A stretch of 64,000 bases of DNA from Turicibacter sp. TJ11 (GCF_021497505.1 NZ_CP069349.1:2066001-2130000), one strand, 5' to 3'. Positions 1 through 9,394 are shown, counted from the stretch's first letter. The notes: generated by a model from the sequence alone, not told the origin. Numbers and translations are program-made.

Positions 1-1619
1 TCTTCGGTTGATCCATATACAGTTTCAGTTTCACCATTATAAAGGATAACCCCCTCTAATCGTTCATAAGTTGGAGTTTTTCCTTCAACATTGATCTCAA
101 CAACATTCGTATTAATATGAAGCTTTAATTCAATATTTTCTTTAGTCATTAATACATATGGATTATCTTTATCCTCTTCATTCAATTCATAAGTTGCTTC
201 TAATTGAGTAGCAACCTCCTCTACTGAATTAAATAATTTTTGTGTGGTTGAATCTAAATTTAATGATAAATTTTTGGCAATGTATTGAGGAATTTGAGTA
301 TTATCAACAATTCCTCTTAATTTTTCAACACCGGCAGGTGAATAAACCCCAAGATAGACATCTCCACCTGTATGGTCTCCTGTTGTGTAACCAATTTTAG
401 CACGTTTAGTAATGACTTGACTCACTTTTCCTTCTTTAGCTAAATTAATTTCATCTTGTGTAATGCCAGTATATCCATAATACTTAGTAATTAATGTCGC
501 AATTTCACTATCACTTTTTTCATTAATTAAAGAAGTAAATGCTTCTGCACTTAATGATAAATCTTTAATTTGACCAATAGATTCCTCAAAACTTAAATTA
601 TCATATCCACTAGTTGTCTCACTATTTCCAATACTAAATCCGCTATTTCCATGATCCGTTGTTACAACGACTAACGTATCTTTATGCTCTTTTGCATACT
701 CAACTGCATAATCAACAACCTCATCAAAAGCAAGAATATCACTAATTGCTCCAGCAGGATCATTTGCATGAGCTGCCCAGTCAATTTTACTTCCTTCAAC
801 CATTAAGAAAAATCCATCTTCATTCTTTTCTAAAACTTTAACTGCTTTTTCTGTCATTTCAACTAATGTTGGCTGTTCAATATCTAAAGCTTGTCGATCA
901 AAATCATAAGCTAAATCTGTCTCAGCAAACATTCCCCATAACTTATCTCCATCATAATTTAATAACTCATCTTTGCTTGTAATATAATCGTAACCTAATT
1001 GTTCAATTTCAGATACTAAATTTCGTCCATCTTCACGCTTTCCAGCTCCATCTTCTTGGAAAAAGGCATTTCCTCCACCTAAAACAACTTCCATATCATT
1101 ATAAATTTGTTGCTTCATTAAAGCATTATAATCATGTCTTGATGTAGCATGTGATGAAAATGCTGCAGGAGTGGCGTGCATAATTTCACTCGTTGCAATG
1201 ATTCCTGTTGATAATCCTTCTAATTCAGCTGCTTCTAGTATTGTAGCTATAGGAGTATTACTAGTCGTGTATCCTATGACACCAGATTTTATTTTATTTC
1301 CTGTTGAAAGTGCCGTTCCAGCAGCTGCTGAATCTGTAATTGGACCATTAGCCCACCCCGTTTTAACAAAACCAGTTCGAATACTATCCATTGCTAAAGT
1401 ATCATTACCTAATATACCATCTTGTACATCATTATAATATCTAGAAGCCGTTAATACCCCATCATTCATTCCATCTGCAATTAAATAAATAACATTTTTA
1501 ACACCGGGTGTAGAAGCATTCACCTCCTGATGTACATTAATAGCTGGTAATAAAGTTCCCCCTAGCATCATAGCCCCTGTAAAACACGCAATTTTCTTTT
1601 TTGTTTTATTTGAAATCAT
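1..1619 (-). CDS. Alkaline phosphatase (PhoA family), 3' end beyond window
   Basis: Secreted phosphomonoesterase that releases phosphate from organic esters outside the cell. The gene reads leftward from an ATG at 1619 and stays open to the window edge (at least 539 codons). The N terminus is a signal peptide: a Lys-rich start, a hydrophobic core, then VNAS. After it come the metal-site motif IADGM, the nucleophile motif TDSAAAGTA and, further on, DWAAHAND and TTDHGNSG, all typical of the family. The start overlaps the stop of the upstream phosphatase gene by one base (TAATG), so translation is probably coupled, and both share the PhoP-type promoter upstream. The C-terminal end is not visible. 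It is a clear paralogue of its neighbour. Confidence 0.9.
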   Translation of the reverse strand, partial: MISNKTKKKIACFTGAMMLGGTLLPAINVHQEVNASTPGVKNVIYLIADGMNDGVLTASRYYNDVQDGILGNDTLAMDSIRTGFVKTGWANGPITDSAAAGTALSTGNKIKSGVIGYTTSNTPIATILEAAELEGLSTGIIATSEIMHATPAAFSSHATSRHDYNALMKQQIYNDMEVVLGGGNAFFQEDGAGKREDGRNLVSEIEQLGYDYITSKDELLNYDGDKLWGMFAETDLAYDFDRQALDIEQPTLVEMTEKAVKVLEKNEDGFFLMVEGSKIDWAAHANDPAGAISDILAFDEVVDYAVEYAKEHKDTLVVVTTDHGNSGFSIGNSETTSGYDNLSFEESIGQIKDLSLSAEAFTSLINEKSDSEIATLITKYYGYTGITQDEINLAKEGKVSQVITKRAKIGYTTGDHTGGDVYLGVYSPAGVEKLRGIVDNTQIPQYIAKNLSLNLDSTTQKLFNSVEEVATQLEATYELNEEDKDNPYVLMTKENIELKLHINTNVVEINVEGKTPTYERLEGVILYNGETETVYGSTE

Positions 1620-3559
1620 TAGTTATTCCCTCCAGTGATTACTTCTTCATTATTAACTAGATCAGTGTTAATCACTTCTTCAGTCGTTACCCCATCTTCA
1701 ATCACTTCATCTGTCACCATTTCTTCATCCAATTCTTCTTCCACTACAATATCACTAGTTACTTCTTCAGTTATTACCTCATCTTTAATCACTTGATTTG
1801 TGTCAATCACTTCATTCGACTGCTCTTTTTCTATAGCATCACTAATTAATTCCTCAGTGATTACTTCCTCTTCACTAACTGAATCACTTCCTGCATCTGT
1901 CATAAATTCCCCAGTTACTGAATCATTAGATTTAACTTCATTTAACTCATTAATTAAATCAATTAATTGTTGTGGAATATAGTATTTTCCCTGTTTTGAC
2001 ATATAAGGCATGACTGAATCTAACTCAAAAGATTCACCATTTAATGTATAGTTATTTGTATATAGTTCCAGCTCTATTGTGTTCCCAAGTTTTTCAATAA
2101 TCACTTTTGGTGCATAGCTAATTGAATTATCCAGTACAGCGGTTGTATCTTCTAACTTATTTAAAGCAGTTGCCCCCTCAATAAATAGTTTTGATGTTAA
2201 TTCTTTCAATAAAGCTTCTCCAAATAACATTTCTTGCATATATTCACTAACCTCTGTATTATCTACGACACCTTCTAGTAGTTTAGTTCCTTTTGGTGCA
2301 TAAACACCTAAATAAACCTGCTCTCCTGTATGGCCACCTGTTGTGTAACCAATTCCTACTCGTCGAGCAATAACTTCTCTAATGCCTTGATCTTTAACTA
2401 CCATTAATTCCTCATTTGTTAAATCAAAGTTATAATATTCTTTTACTAACGACATAATTTGAGCATCTGTTGCATCAGCTACTAATTCATTAAATCTTTC
2501 TTCAGTAATTTTAGCTGCTTTTAATTGATTTGTTGTTGCCTCATAAGTTGCTCTAGTTGGGGATCCCACGTTTTGATTATAATAATCACTTCCAATTGTA
2601 ATACCGCTATTTCCATGATCCGTTGTGACAACAACAATTGTATTTCCATCTTCTTTAGCAAATTCAACTGCTTCTGCAACTGCATCATCAAAAGCTAAAA
2701 TATCTGAAACAATCCCAACGGTATTATTAGCATGAGCTGCCCAGTCTACTTTACTTCCTTCAACCATTAAGAAGAATCCATCTTCATCTTTATCTAATAC
2801 TTCAATTGCTTTTTCAGTCATTTCTGCTAATGTTGGTTCAACTGTATCTTCATCTGCTTGACGATCATAATCATATTTTAAATCTGCACTTGCAAAGCTT
2901 CCCCATAACTTTTCACCCTCATAGGCTAATAATTCATCACGTGTTTGAACAAAATCAAAACCTTCTGCTGCTAATTCTTCGACACGTTCATTGTAATAAG
3001 AATTAAAATCTTCAACATCTTTAAATCCACTTGGTTTATTAAAGCCACCACCTAAGGCAACTTCTAAATCAAGGTTCATCTGTTGCCTTAAAATTGAATT
3101 ATACTGTGAACGATCATTGGTATGAGCTGAGAAGTCTGCAGGGGTTGCATGTGTAATTTCAGAGGTTGCAATAATTCCCGTTGCTTTTCCAATGGATTCT
3201 GCCCCTTCTATCATTGTCGCTAATGGCGTATCATGAACTGAAGTTCCAACATATTTATTATTTGTTTTTTCTCCAGTTGAATAGGCCGTTCCCCCAGGAG
3301 CTGAATCTGTAATTGGACCTTTTGCCCATGATGTGATAACTGCACCAGTTGCGATTTCATCCATTGCTAAATCTGATCCTTTTACATGACGAGCTAACGT
3401 TAAAGCTTCTGTACTCATCCCATCAGCAATTAACATAATTACATTTTTATCTTGATTATCATTCGCTACTACATTTGTGAGACTCTCTAAACTTAGTGTA
3501 TTAGCAGCAGCTGTTGCTACTAATGTACCTGCTATCATTGACTTTAATTTGTTATTCAT
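1619..3559 (-). CDS. Alkaline phosphatase with stalk domain and acidic C-terminal tail
   Basis: Extracellular alkaline phosphatase, 646 aa. The ATG at 3559 is chosen because GGGAGG lies 7 bases upstream; an in-frame TTG further out would include that ribosome site. Features in order: signal peptide (about 1-33), IADGMS metal motif, nucleophile motif TDSAPGGTA, DWAAHANN, TTDHGNSG and GGHTGE, together forming the catalytic domain to about residue 440. A short beta-rich segment like copper-amine-oxidase stalk domains follows. The last 100 or so residues are a very acidic, low-complexity tail of VITEE-like units, with no LPXTG anchor. The tail is unusual for the family and may act as a wall or metal-binding spacer, which is inference. 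First gene of a two-gene phosphatase operon. Confidence 0.93.
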   Translation of the reverse strand: MNNKLKSMIAGTLVATAAANTLSLESLTNVVANDNQDKNVIMLIADGMSTEALTLARHVKGSDLAMDEIATGAVITSWAKGPITDSAPGGTAYSTGEKTNNKYVGTSVHDTPLATMIEGAESIGKATGIIATSEITHATPADFSAHTNDRSQYNSILRQQMNLDLEVALGGGFNKPSGFKDVEDFNSYYNERVEELAAEGFDFVQTRDELLAYEGEKLWGSFASADLKYDYDRQADEDTVEPTLAEMTEKAIEVLDKDEDGFFLMVEGSKVDWAAHANNTVGIVSDILAFDDAVAEAVEFAKEDGNTIVVVTTDHGNSGITIGSDYYNQNVGSPTRATYEATTNQLKAAKITEERFNELVADATDAQIMSLVKEYYNFDLTNEELMVVKDQGIREVIARRVGIGYTTGGHTGEQVYLGVYAPKGTKLLEGVVDNTEVSEYMQEMLFGEALLKELTSKLFIEGATALNKLEDTTAVLDNSISYAPKVIIEKLGNTIELELYTNNYTLNGESFELDSVMPYMSKQGKYYIPQQLIDLINELNEVKSNDSVTGEFMTDAGSDSVSEEEVITEELISDAIEKEQSNEVIDTNQVIKDEVITEEVTSDIVVEEELDEEMVTDEVIEDGVTTEEVINTDLVNNEEVITGGNN

Positions 3560-3849
3560 GAACAATCCTCCCAAAATTAATTTCTGTTATTAAGATTTAA
3601 TAGACAGCTAAAACTGTAGTATCAACTGCTGAAACGTGAAAATACAGTTAGATATTATTGAATTATCATTTAAATTCATGAGATAGGGTACTATTGATTA
3701 AAAGAAGACACATGTTAAATCAGAATAAATGAACTTAAATTTCTAGTACCATTTAAAAAATATCTATTTAACTCTAAATCACCCTCATTCTTTAGGACTA
3801 CAGATAAGCACTTATCTATATTACAGATTACCCCCAAGCAATTTTACGT

Positions 3850-3917
3850 GTATAATATATCATGATCATTTTAAACAAAGTATTAAATATCTGTTAAATT
3901 ATGTTAAATCCTATTAA
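3850..3917 (-). promoter_or_regulatory. PhoP-box array and promoter of the phosphatase operon
   Basis: On the minus strand four TTAACA/TTAATA repeats lie in phase. Their plus-strand copies TATTAA, TGTTAA, TGTTAA and TATTAA start at 3881, 3892, 3902 and 3912, a spacing of 10-11 bp. This is the arrangement of PhoP boxes in Bacillus (TT-A-ACA repeats on one face of the helix). A -10-like TATTAT lies just downstream at about 3852-3857. The site is about 330 bp before the first phosphatase start, leaving a long leader. Phosphate-starvation control is therefore expected. Confidence 0.7.
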
Positions 3918-4011
3918 CAAAGATTAATTCATAACTATATAGAAACAGAAATATTTTTCACATTTTCGAACTCATCTCAGTACGTTAGTCTCTTTGATAG
4001 GAAGACAGACT

Positions 4012-4150
4012 TATAGTCTAGGGGTCACCTGCCATGCGCAGCATGTCTCCTCCTTTGGTAGAGCACAGGTCACCTACCTTTTTCGAAGAAAATGTATCTA
4101 CCACTAGTAGGGCCTAAAGTTTTTCAATGATGAAAAACTTATCTAGACTT
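4012..4150 (-). other. Possible structured RNA with tiny ORF, between xpt and phosphatase operon
   Basis: A GC-richer island in an AT-rich gap, packed with inverted repeats. A closing helix AGTCTAG/CTAGACT joins 4015-4021 to 4143-4149. Inside are hairpins AAGTTTTTCA/TGAAAAACTT (about 4118-4141), TTTTC/GAAAA, GGTAG/CTACC and CATGC/GCATG. AGGTGACC occurs twice. On the minus strand a strong ribosome site GGAGGAG precedes an 8-codon ORF at 4044-4018 reading MLRMAGDP. I do not recognise the family; strand and function are unproven. Confidence 0.35.
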
Positions 4151-4190
4151 ATATATAAGAAAACAAAAAAATAGTTTTTTCTAACCATAA

Positions 4191-4221
4191 AAAAGGTGAG
4201 AACTCAGCGTTCTCACCTTTT
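4191..4221 (-). terminator. Terminator of pbuX-xpt
   Basis: Perfect 12-bp stem AAAAGGTGAGAA/TTCTCACCTTTT, starting right after the xpt stop codon. On the minus strand it ends in a T-rich tail. Confidence 0.9.
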
Positions 4222-4222
4222 A

Positions 4223-4798
4223 CTATTCCTCTACAAATTCAATAATTCCGCTCCCTAGCTTACTAATACGTGCTAGAGAATATACATCGTATCCTTTATC
4301 AACTAATAACTGTCGTCCTGGTTGGAATGATTTCTCGATAACAATCCCAATCCCCGCTACTTTTGCTCCTGCTTCTTCAACTAAACGAATAGCTCCTAAA
4401 GCAGCCTCTCCGTTAGCTAAGAAATCATCAATAATTAAAACATGATCATCTTTTGAAATATATTTTTTAGATAACGTTAATTGGTAATCCGTTGATTTAG
4501 TAAATGAATGAACCGTTGTTTGATATAAGTCATCTTTTAAAATCTTAGATGATTGTTTTTTCAATGTTACCATCGGTAAATCCATTTGCATCGCCGTCAT
4601 AACAGCTGGTGCAATTCCAGAACTTTCAATCGTAAAGATTTTAGTCACTTGGTGATGTTCAAAATAATTTTTAAAACTTGTTCCGATTTCATACATTAAC
4701 TGAGCATCTACTCCATGATTTAAAAAAGAATCTACTTTTAGTACTGTCTCACTTAATGCAACTCCATCTGCTAAAATTCGTTGTTTTAACGTCTCCAC
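4223..4798 (-). CDS. xpt: Xanthine phosphoribosyltransferase
   Basis: Cytoplasmic purine-salvage enzyme that converts xanthine and PRPP to XMP. The 191-aa length is normal for the family. The PRPP-binding loop is [14 protein letters not shown] at about residues 120-135. The start is GTG, directly after the pbuX stop codon (TAG then GTG), with GGAGG in the end of pbuX as ribosome site, so the two genes are translationally linked. Together they import and trap xanthine, controlled by the guanine riboswitch upstream of pbuX. In B. subtilis the order is xpt then pbuX; here it is reversed. Confidence 0.95.
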   Translation of the reverse strand: METLKQRILADGVALSETVLKVDSFLNHGVDAQLMYEIGTSFKNYFEHHQVTKIFTIESSGIAPAVMTAMQMDLPMVTLKKQSSKILKDDLYQTTVHSFTKSTDYQLTLSKKYISKDDHVLIIDDFLANGEAALGAIRLVEEAGAKVAGIGIVIEKSFQPGRQLLVDKGYDVYSLARISKLGSGIIEFVEE

Positions 4799-6154
4799 CT
4801 AAGCAACCTCCACTTTTTCTAGTTTTACTGCACACTGTTGAGTTTCTTTTAATACGACATTTAAAACTAAAGCGACAATCGTTCCTGTTGAGATACCTGA
4901 TGAAAAGATCATTTGTAATGCTTCAGGTAATCCTGAAATAAAATCAGGACGGAACGTTACACCTAAACCTAATGCCATTGAAGTCGCAATAATTAAAAGA
5001 TTACGATCCGTTAACTCAACACGACTTAACGTTTTAATTCCAGCTGCAGCAACCATTCCGAACATCACAAGTCCAACCCCACCTAATACAGGTTGTGGAA
5101 TTCCATTAATTACACCTGCTAATTTAGGAAATAAACCTAAACAAACTAATAAAATACCTGCCATAACAGCGACATGTTTACTTGCTACTTTTGTTAACGA
5201 AATTAAACCAACATTTTGACTGAATGACGTATTAGAAAATGATCCGACTAATCCTCCACAAATACTTCCTAAACCATCGGCTAAAATTCCAGCTCCGATT
5301 TTTTTCTCAGTCATTTCAACATTAGATGTTTCACCAATGGCTTTTAAACATCCAACCGTTTCAATCGTCGTTACAAAGTAAGCCGGAATAAAAGCTAAAA
5401 CTGCTTTCCAATCAAAAATAATTCCATACTCTAAAATATTAGGAATCGCAAACCAGCTTGCATCTGATACAGATTTAAAATCAACCATTCCAAGTGGAAT
5501 ACAAACGATATACCCTACCATCATTCCAATTAAAATAGAAGCACTACTAATCATGCCTTTTCCATAACGATTTAATAATAATGTCACAACTAACACTAAC
5601 ATCGCAATAGAAATGTTTAATAAACTTCCATAATCAGCAGCACCTGTTCCACCCGCTGCCCAATCAATAGAAACTGGTAGTAATGTTAATCCAATTAAAC
5701 AAACAACCGTTCCAGTTACAATCGGTGGGAATAACTTCATTAATGGTTTAATAAAGAAACTTAAAATAATTTCAAATAATGAACCTAAAATGGTTGCTCC
5801 AACAATTCCTGCCATTCCTAATGTTGATCCAACTGAAATCGCAGGTGAAACAAATGTAAAATCTGTCCCCATAATACAAGCCACACGAGAACCAACTGGA
5901 CCTATTCCATAAGCTTGAATAATCGTTGCTAATCCTGCTGCTAAGATTGAAGCACTAATTAATGAGGTTGTCATACTACTATCAAACCCCAGTGATCCTG
6001 CAATGACAAGCGGCACGACAACAATTCCTGAGAAAGCCGCAAAAATATGCTGTAACCCAAATAAAACTTTCTTTCCAAGTGTTGGGTTATCATCAACCCC
6101 ATAAATTAAATTTGTTTGACTTAAATTTTTCTCCTTGTTACTCATCTCCATCAT
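4799..6154 (-). CDS. pbuX: Xanthine permease (NCS2 family)
   Basis: Membrane symporter of the nucleobase NCS2 family, about 14 hydrophobic segments in 451 aa. The family signature is seen as SQNVGLISLTKVASK, preceded by the acidic segment with EMTEKKIGAGILADG. Several ATGs are possible: AAAGGAG lies 3 bases before the first (6154) and 6 before the second (6151), so 6151 may be the true start. It is the first gene of a two-gene salvage operon behind a guanine riboswitch and ends one base before the xpt start. Substrate assignment to xanthine rests on pairing with xpt and the riboswitch class. Confidence 0.93.
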   Translation of the reverse strand: MMEMSNKEKNLSQTNLIYGVDDNPTLGKKVLFGLQHIFAAFSGIVVVPLVIAGSLGFDSSMTTSLISASILAAGLATIIQAYGIGPVGSRVACIMGTDFTFVSPAISVGSTLGMAGIVGATILGSLFEIILSFFIKPLMKLFPPIVTGTVVCLIGLTLLPVSIDWAAGGTGAADYGSLLNISIAMLVLVVTLLLNRYGKGMISSASILIGMMVGYIVCIPLGMVDFKSVSDASWFAIPNILEYGIIFDWKAVLAFIPAYFVTTIETVGCLKAIGETSNVEMTEKKIGAGILADGLGSICGGLVGSFSNTSFSQNVGLISLTKVASKHVAVMAGILLVCLGLFPKLAGVINGIPQPVLGGVGLVMFGMVAAAGIKTLSRVELTDRNLLIIATSMALGLGVTFRPDFISGLPEALQMIFSSGISTGTIVALVLNVVLKETQQCAVKLEKVEVA

Positions 6155-6297
6155 ACACTCCTTTTTTTACAGAAATCAAAAAATAACTGATTTAATGAGA
6201 AATTATTTTTTGTTTCTGAGCCTTTATGAAAGGCTAATTATTTTCTAGATTACTGTGGATCTAGAATCACTATTTATGGCCAAATAGTTATAAAAAA

Positions 6298-6330
6298 AGC
6301 AGTACCTCGTGTTAAGATGAGGTACTGCCC
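6298..6330 (-). terminator. Riboswitch expression-platform terminator
   Basis: 10-bp stem GCAGTACCTC/GAGGTACTGC followed on the minus strand by seven T residues. It sits between the aptamer and pbuX. The 3' side of aptamer P1 (ACGAGGCACTG) can pair partly with the terminator's 5' arm, fitting transcriptional attenuation by a purine. Confidence 0.88.
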
Positions 6331-6379
6331 ATGTCGATATATACTAAAAAATATATATCTAAAAAAACATTCAACAGTG

Positions 6380-6449
6380 CCTCGTAGTCCGCACTTTTAC
6401 GGTTTGCGGGTAGAAACGCCCAATCCATATCATCAGGCATATACGAGTC
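6380..6449 (-). promoter_or_regulatory. Guanine-class purine riboswitch aptamer
   Basis: On the minus strand the conserved purine-aptamer core is readable: CTCGTATATG (P1 5' side), TGATGATATGG, GTTTCTACC, CCGTAAA, and GGACTACGAG (P1 3' side). The ligand-pairing base is C in GACTACG (position 74 of the family numbering), which marks the guanine/hypoxanthine class; adenine switches have T there. Fits control of xanthine salvage. Confidence 0.93.
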
Positions 6450-6470
6450 TGTATTCATTTTTATAGTTTT

Positions 6471-6499
6471 ATTATATTATGCCAAGCATTAAATTACAA
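6471..6499 (-). promoter_or_regulatory. Promoter of the riboswitch-pbuX-xpt unit
   Basis: Minus-strand TTGTAA (plus 6494-6499) and a perfect TATAAT (6471-6476) with a 17-bp spacer. It lies just upstream of the riboswitch aptamer. Confidence 0.75.
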
Positions 6500-6553
6500 T
6501 ATTTTTCCACATTTATTATGTTTTTTTGAAAATAATGATTTATATTTTCAAAA

Positions 6554-6579
6554 AAGCCATCTTTCAATGAAGATGGCTA
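6554..6579 (-). terminator. Terminator of rsmF-like gene
   Basis: Stem GCCATCTT/AAGATGGC (6556-6577) followed on the minus strand by TTTTTT. It lies about 60 bp past the methyltransferase stop. Confidence 0.85.
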
Positions 6580-6639
6580 CTAACTATCAAAATAAATATT
6601 ATTCATAAGTGGCAATAGACTTTTTGCCCATCGGGAATA

Positions 6640-8010
6640 TTAATTCCAACGCAATCCTTTTGGATAATGATTTTTTAGCATGTTGTTAGCAAGCTTTGCC
6701 CATCCAAGTGAATAACCATCCACACAAACTAAATACCAACCTTTTTCGCCGTCAAAAGGAATCGTTTCTCCACGTAAATAAGCAGTAATAGCCTCATCAC
6801 AAGATGTAAATGAAATTGAATGCTTCACATCTTGTGAAGTTAATGATAAAGCTAATGCATGAGAGGGTTCAAAACGATTTTTCTTCATCGTTCCTAAGTG
6901 CCAACCTGCTCGAATGACTTTTAATCCTTCAAATGTTAACATCTCTTCAGGTACGATGTACAGTTGATCCCCAAATAACACATAATCTCCTTTTGGAACA
7001 TCGATTAACGTCTCTTTAGCAAACGTTAAAAATTCTTGAAGTTTTTTCTTATCTTTTAACGGTTTCACATACTGACGCTTTGGTTCTTCAAAATGATCAT
7101 CTTCTAATTTCTTTAAGACAGCGACATAATGACCTTCTCCATGAATGTGATGTGGCCATAAACGATATGTTTTTTCAATTCCCTCAACGTCTTCTTTTGC
7201 CCACTCTAATTGTCCAGGTTTAAACCCCTCATATGCCTGCATCGTCTCAATTTCAAACTCTGGATGATTTTTAATGAATTTAGCAATGGCTTGCTCGTTT
7301 TCTTCAGGAGCAAACGTACACGTTGAATAAACGATGCGTCCACCTGGTTTTAACATTTTAGCGGCTTCCTCTAAAATATCTTGTTGACGATTTGCACAAA
7401 TTTCAACATTCTCAAGGCTCCACTCTTCTTGTGCGACCTCATCTTTTCTAAACATTCCTTCTCCTGAACATGGTGCATCAACCACAATACGATTGAAATA
7501 AAGAGGGAAGTGCTTCGCTAATTTTTGTGGACTTTCGTTTAATACAATCGCATTTTTAATTCCCATACGCTCAATATTTTGTGAAAGAATTTTAGCACGC
7601 TGTGGATAAATTTCATTCGTGATGAGTAAGCCCTCTTGTTGCAACTGTGAAGCAACATGTGTACTTTTTCCACCTGGTGCCGCACATAAATCTAATACTT
7701 TTTCACCCGGTACAGCTTCAACAAACGTTCCAACTGACATAGCACTCGGTTCTTGAATATAATAAACTCCCGCTTCATGATAAGGATGTTTTCCAGGTCG
7801 CTCAGCCTGTTGATAAAAGTATCCTTCTTTTACCCACGGAATCGATTTTAAATGAAATGGATTTAAATTTTCAAATTGTGTCATACTTGTTTTTAATGTA
7901 TTCAAACGTAATCCAAGAGATTTTTCTTGTTCATAGCTTGCAATAAATGCGTCATACTCTTCGTTTAGTAACGTCTTCATTTTATCTAAAAAGTCTTTTG
8001 GTAACGCCAT
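6640..8010 (-). CDS. rsmF: RsmF/RsmB-family rRNA (cytosine-C5) methyltransferase
   Basis: SAM-dependent m5C methyltransferase acting on 16S rRNA. The 456-aa protein has the SAM site DLCAAPGGKSTH at about residue 108, motif IV DAPCSGEGMF and motif VI YSTCTFAPEENE. The Cys of the latter two are the paired catalytic cysteines of the family. The C-terminal third matches the RsmF-type accessory domain of other Firmicutes. The ATG at 8010 has AAAGGATGAG upstream. The gene stands alone between its own terminator and a 300-bp gap. The exact rRNA position methylated cannot be read from sequence. Confidence 0.88.
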   Translation of the reverse strand: MALPKDFLDKMKTLLNEEYDAFIASYEQEKSLGLRLNTLKTSMTQFENLNPFHLKSIPWVKEGYFYQQAERPGKHPYHEAGVYYIQEPSAMSVGTFVEAVPGEKVLDLCAAPGGKSTHVASQLQQEGLLITNEIYPQRAKILSQNIERMGIKNAIVLNESPQKLAKHFPLYFNRIVVDAPCSGEGMFRKDEVAQEEWSLENVEICANRQQDILEEAAKMLKPGGRIVYSTCTFAPEENEQAIAKFIKNHPEFEIETMQAYEGFKPGQLEWAKEDVEGIEKTYRLWPHHIHGEGHYVAVLKKLEDDHFEEPKRQYVKPLKDKKKLQEFLTFAKETLIDVPKGDYVLFGDQLYIVPEEMLTFEGLKVIRAGWHLGTMKKNRFEPSHALALSLTSQDVKHSISFTSCDEAITAYLRGETIPFDGEKGWYLVCVDGYSLGWAKLANNMLKNHYPKGLRWN

Positions 8011-8309
8011 TTTTGACTCATCCTTTCGTACTTAGCTCTATTTATGGATTATAGTATAAAAGTGTCTCGCTTTAAATAAATAGTTAAAAAATTATCGAAA
8101 AAACACCTCTACTTTTACTTATCCACAACATCTAAACTTCTTCAGAATCATTGAATCTTCTTTAATCTTAATCACAGGAGCAAGATTTTCCTTTATCCCC
8201 AAAACAGTATAATTCTTTTTAGATTTAATAAAAATAGGAATCATTTACTTATTTTTTACTTATAAAAGTAGATACTAAATAGGTGACTTATACTACTGGA
8301 GGTTTATTT
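8011..8309. other. Gap between divergent rsmF and cax genes
   Basis: AT-rich and noncoding. It must hold both promoters, none with a clear consensus. One perfect DnaA box TTATCCACA at 8119-8127 is the only notable site. Confidence 0.5.
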
Positions 8310-9359
8310 ATGAAGCTTTTGAAATATATGCTTATTTTTGTTCCTATTAGTTTCATCGGTTATTTTTTAAACTTTTCACCAACGATCATGTTTATTCTTG
8401 CCTGTTTATCAATTATTCCATTAGCAGGATTAATGGGAGAAGGAACAGAAGAAATTTCGTTTTATGCAGGACCTAAAATTGGTGGATTTTTAAATGGGAC
8501 GTTTGGAAACGCAACAGAATTAATCATTTCCTTTTTTGCGTTAAAACAAGGATTATTTGAAGTCGTTAAATCATCTATCGCTGGAGCTGTCATCGGAAAC
8601 ATCTTACTTGTACTAGGGGCGAGCATGTTAGCGGGAGGGTTAAAATATAAAACACAAAAATTTAATGAAAAAGTATCGGATGTCTCATCTAGTATGTTGT
8701 TATTTGCGGTATTAGGACTTTGTATTCCTGCGCTATTTACTCATACGGTCGATCCGAGTTTACTCAATACACGCTATGAAGGATTAAGTTTATTTGTCGC
8801 TGTTATTATGATTATCATTTATGCCTTAAGTCTTCTCTTTTCATTTAGTACACATAAACATCTTTATGCCATTTCACCAACAGAAGATTTGAATCATCAA
8901 GCGAAATGGTCATTACCAAAAGCTCTCCTCATTCTTCTTCTCTCAACCGTTGTGATCGCTATTGAAAGTGAATTTTTAGTTAGTGGAATTGAACCCATTA
9001 CTGAAAGTTTAGGTTGGAGTGAATTTTTCGTTGGAATCATTTTAATACCGATTATCGGGAATGCTGCTGAACATAGTACAGCCATTACAATGGCTCTTAA
9101 AAATAAAATGGACGTTGCACTTGAGATTGCTATCGGATCAAGTTTACAGATTATTTTATTTGTTGCGCCCATTCTTATCTTTTTAAGTTTATTCTTTACC
9201 CCAATGAGTATCGTCTTTAATGAATTTGAGTTAGTTGCGCTATTAGCTGCAATTATCATTGCTAATAAGGTCGCTCATGATGGAGAGTCGAATTGGTTAG
9301 AAGGCGTTCAACTTCTTTCTGTTTATCTCATTATTGCAGCATCCTTCTTTATCTTATAA
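8310..9359 (+). CDS. cax: Calcium/proton antiporter (CaCA/CAX family)
   Basis: Integral membrane exporter exchanging cytosolic Ca2+ for protons. The 349-aa protein carries both diagnostic alpha-repeat motifs, GNATELI in the first half and GNAAEHSTAI in the second, each within hydrophobic segments; about 11 membrane spans. The ATG at 8310 is preferred because GGAGG lies 8 bases upstream; a GTG at 8283 would put that ribosome site inside the gene. Length matches the B. subtilis YfkE group. It is transcribed alone and ends in a bidirectional terminator shared with the convergent EAL gene. Confidence 0.92.
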   Translation: MKLLKYMLIFVPISFIGYFLNFSPTIMFILACLSIIPLAGLMGEGTEEISFYAGPKIGGFLNGTFGNATELIISFFALKQGLFEVVKSSIAGAVIGNILLVLGASMLAGGLKYKTQKFNEKVSDVSSSMLLFAVLGLCIPALFTHTVDPSLLNTRYEGLSLFVAVIMIIIYALSLLFSFSTHKHLYAISPTEDLNHQAKWSLPKALLILLLSTVVIAIESEFLVSGIEPITESLGWSEFFVGIILIPIIGNAAEHSTAITMALKNKMDVALEIAIGSSLQIILFVAPILIFLSLFFTPMSIVFNEFELVALLAAIIIANKVAHDGESNWLEGVQLLSVYLIIAASFFIL

Positions 9360-9394
9360 AAAAGAGCTATAACTAATTTAGTTATAGCTCTTTA
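9358..9394. terminator. Bidirectional terminator between cax and the EAL gene
   Basis: Stem AAAGAGCTATAAC/GTTATAGCTCTTT with A and T runs on the two sides, placed between convergent genes. It overlaps the EAL stop codon. Confidence 0.9.

Noticed and set aside
1171..1437. 88-codon open frame on the plus strand
   Set aside because: Antisense to the alkaline phosphatase coding sequence; no ribosome site or family resemblance.
4050..4110. tRNA-like stretch on the plus strand (TTTGGTAGAGCACAGG)
   Set aside because: The D-arm-like word is present but there is no matching acceptor stem, 7-base anticodon loop or TTC loop with pairing arms.
8897..9259. 120-codon minus-strand frame within cax
   Set aside because: Shadow of the antiporter gene; composition is that of the complement of a membrane protein.
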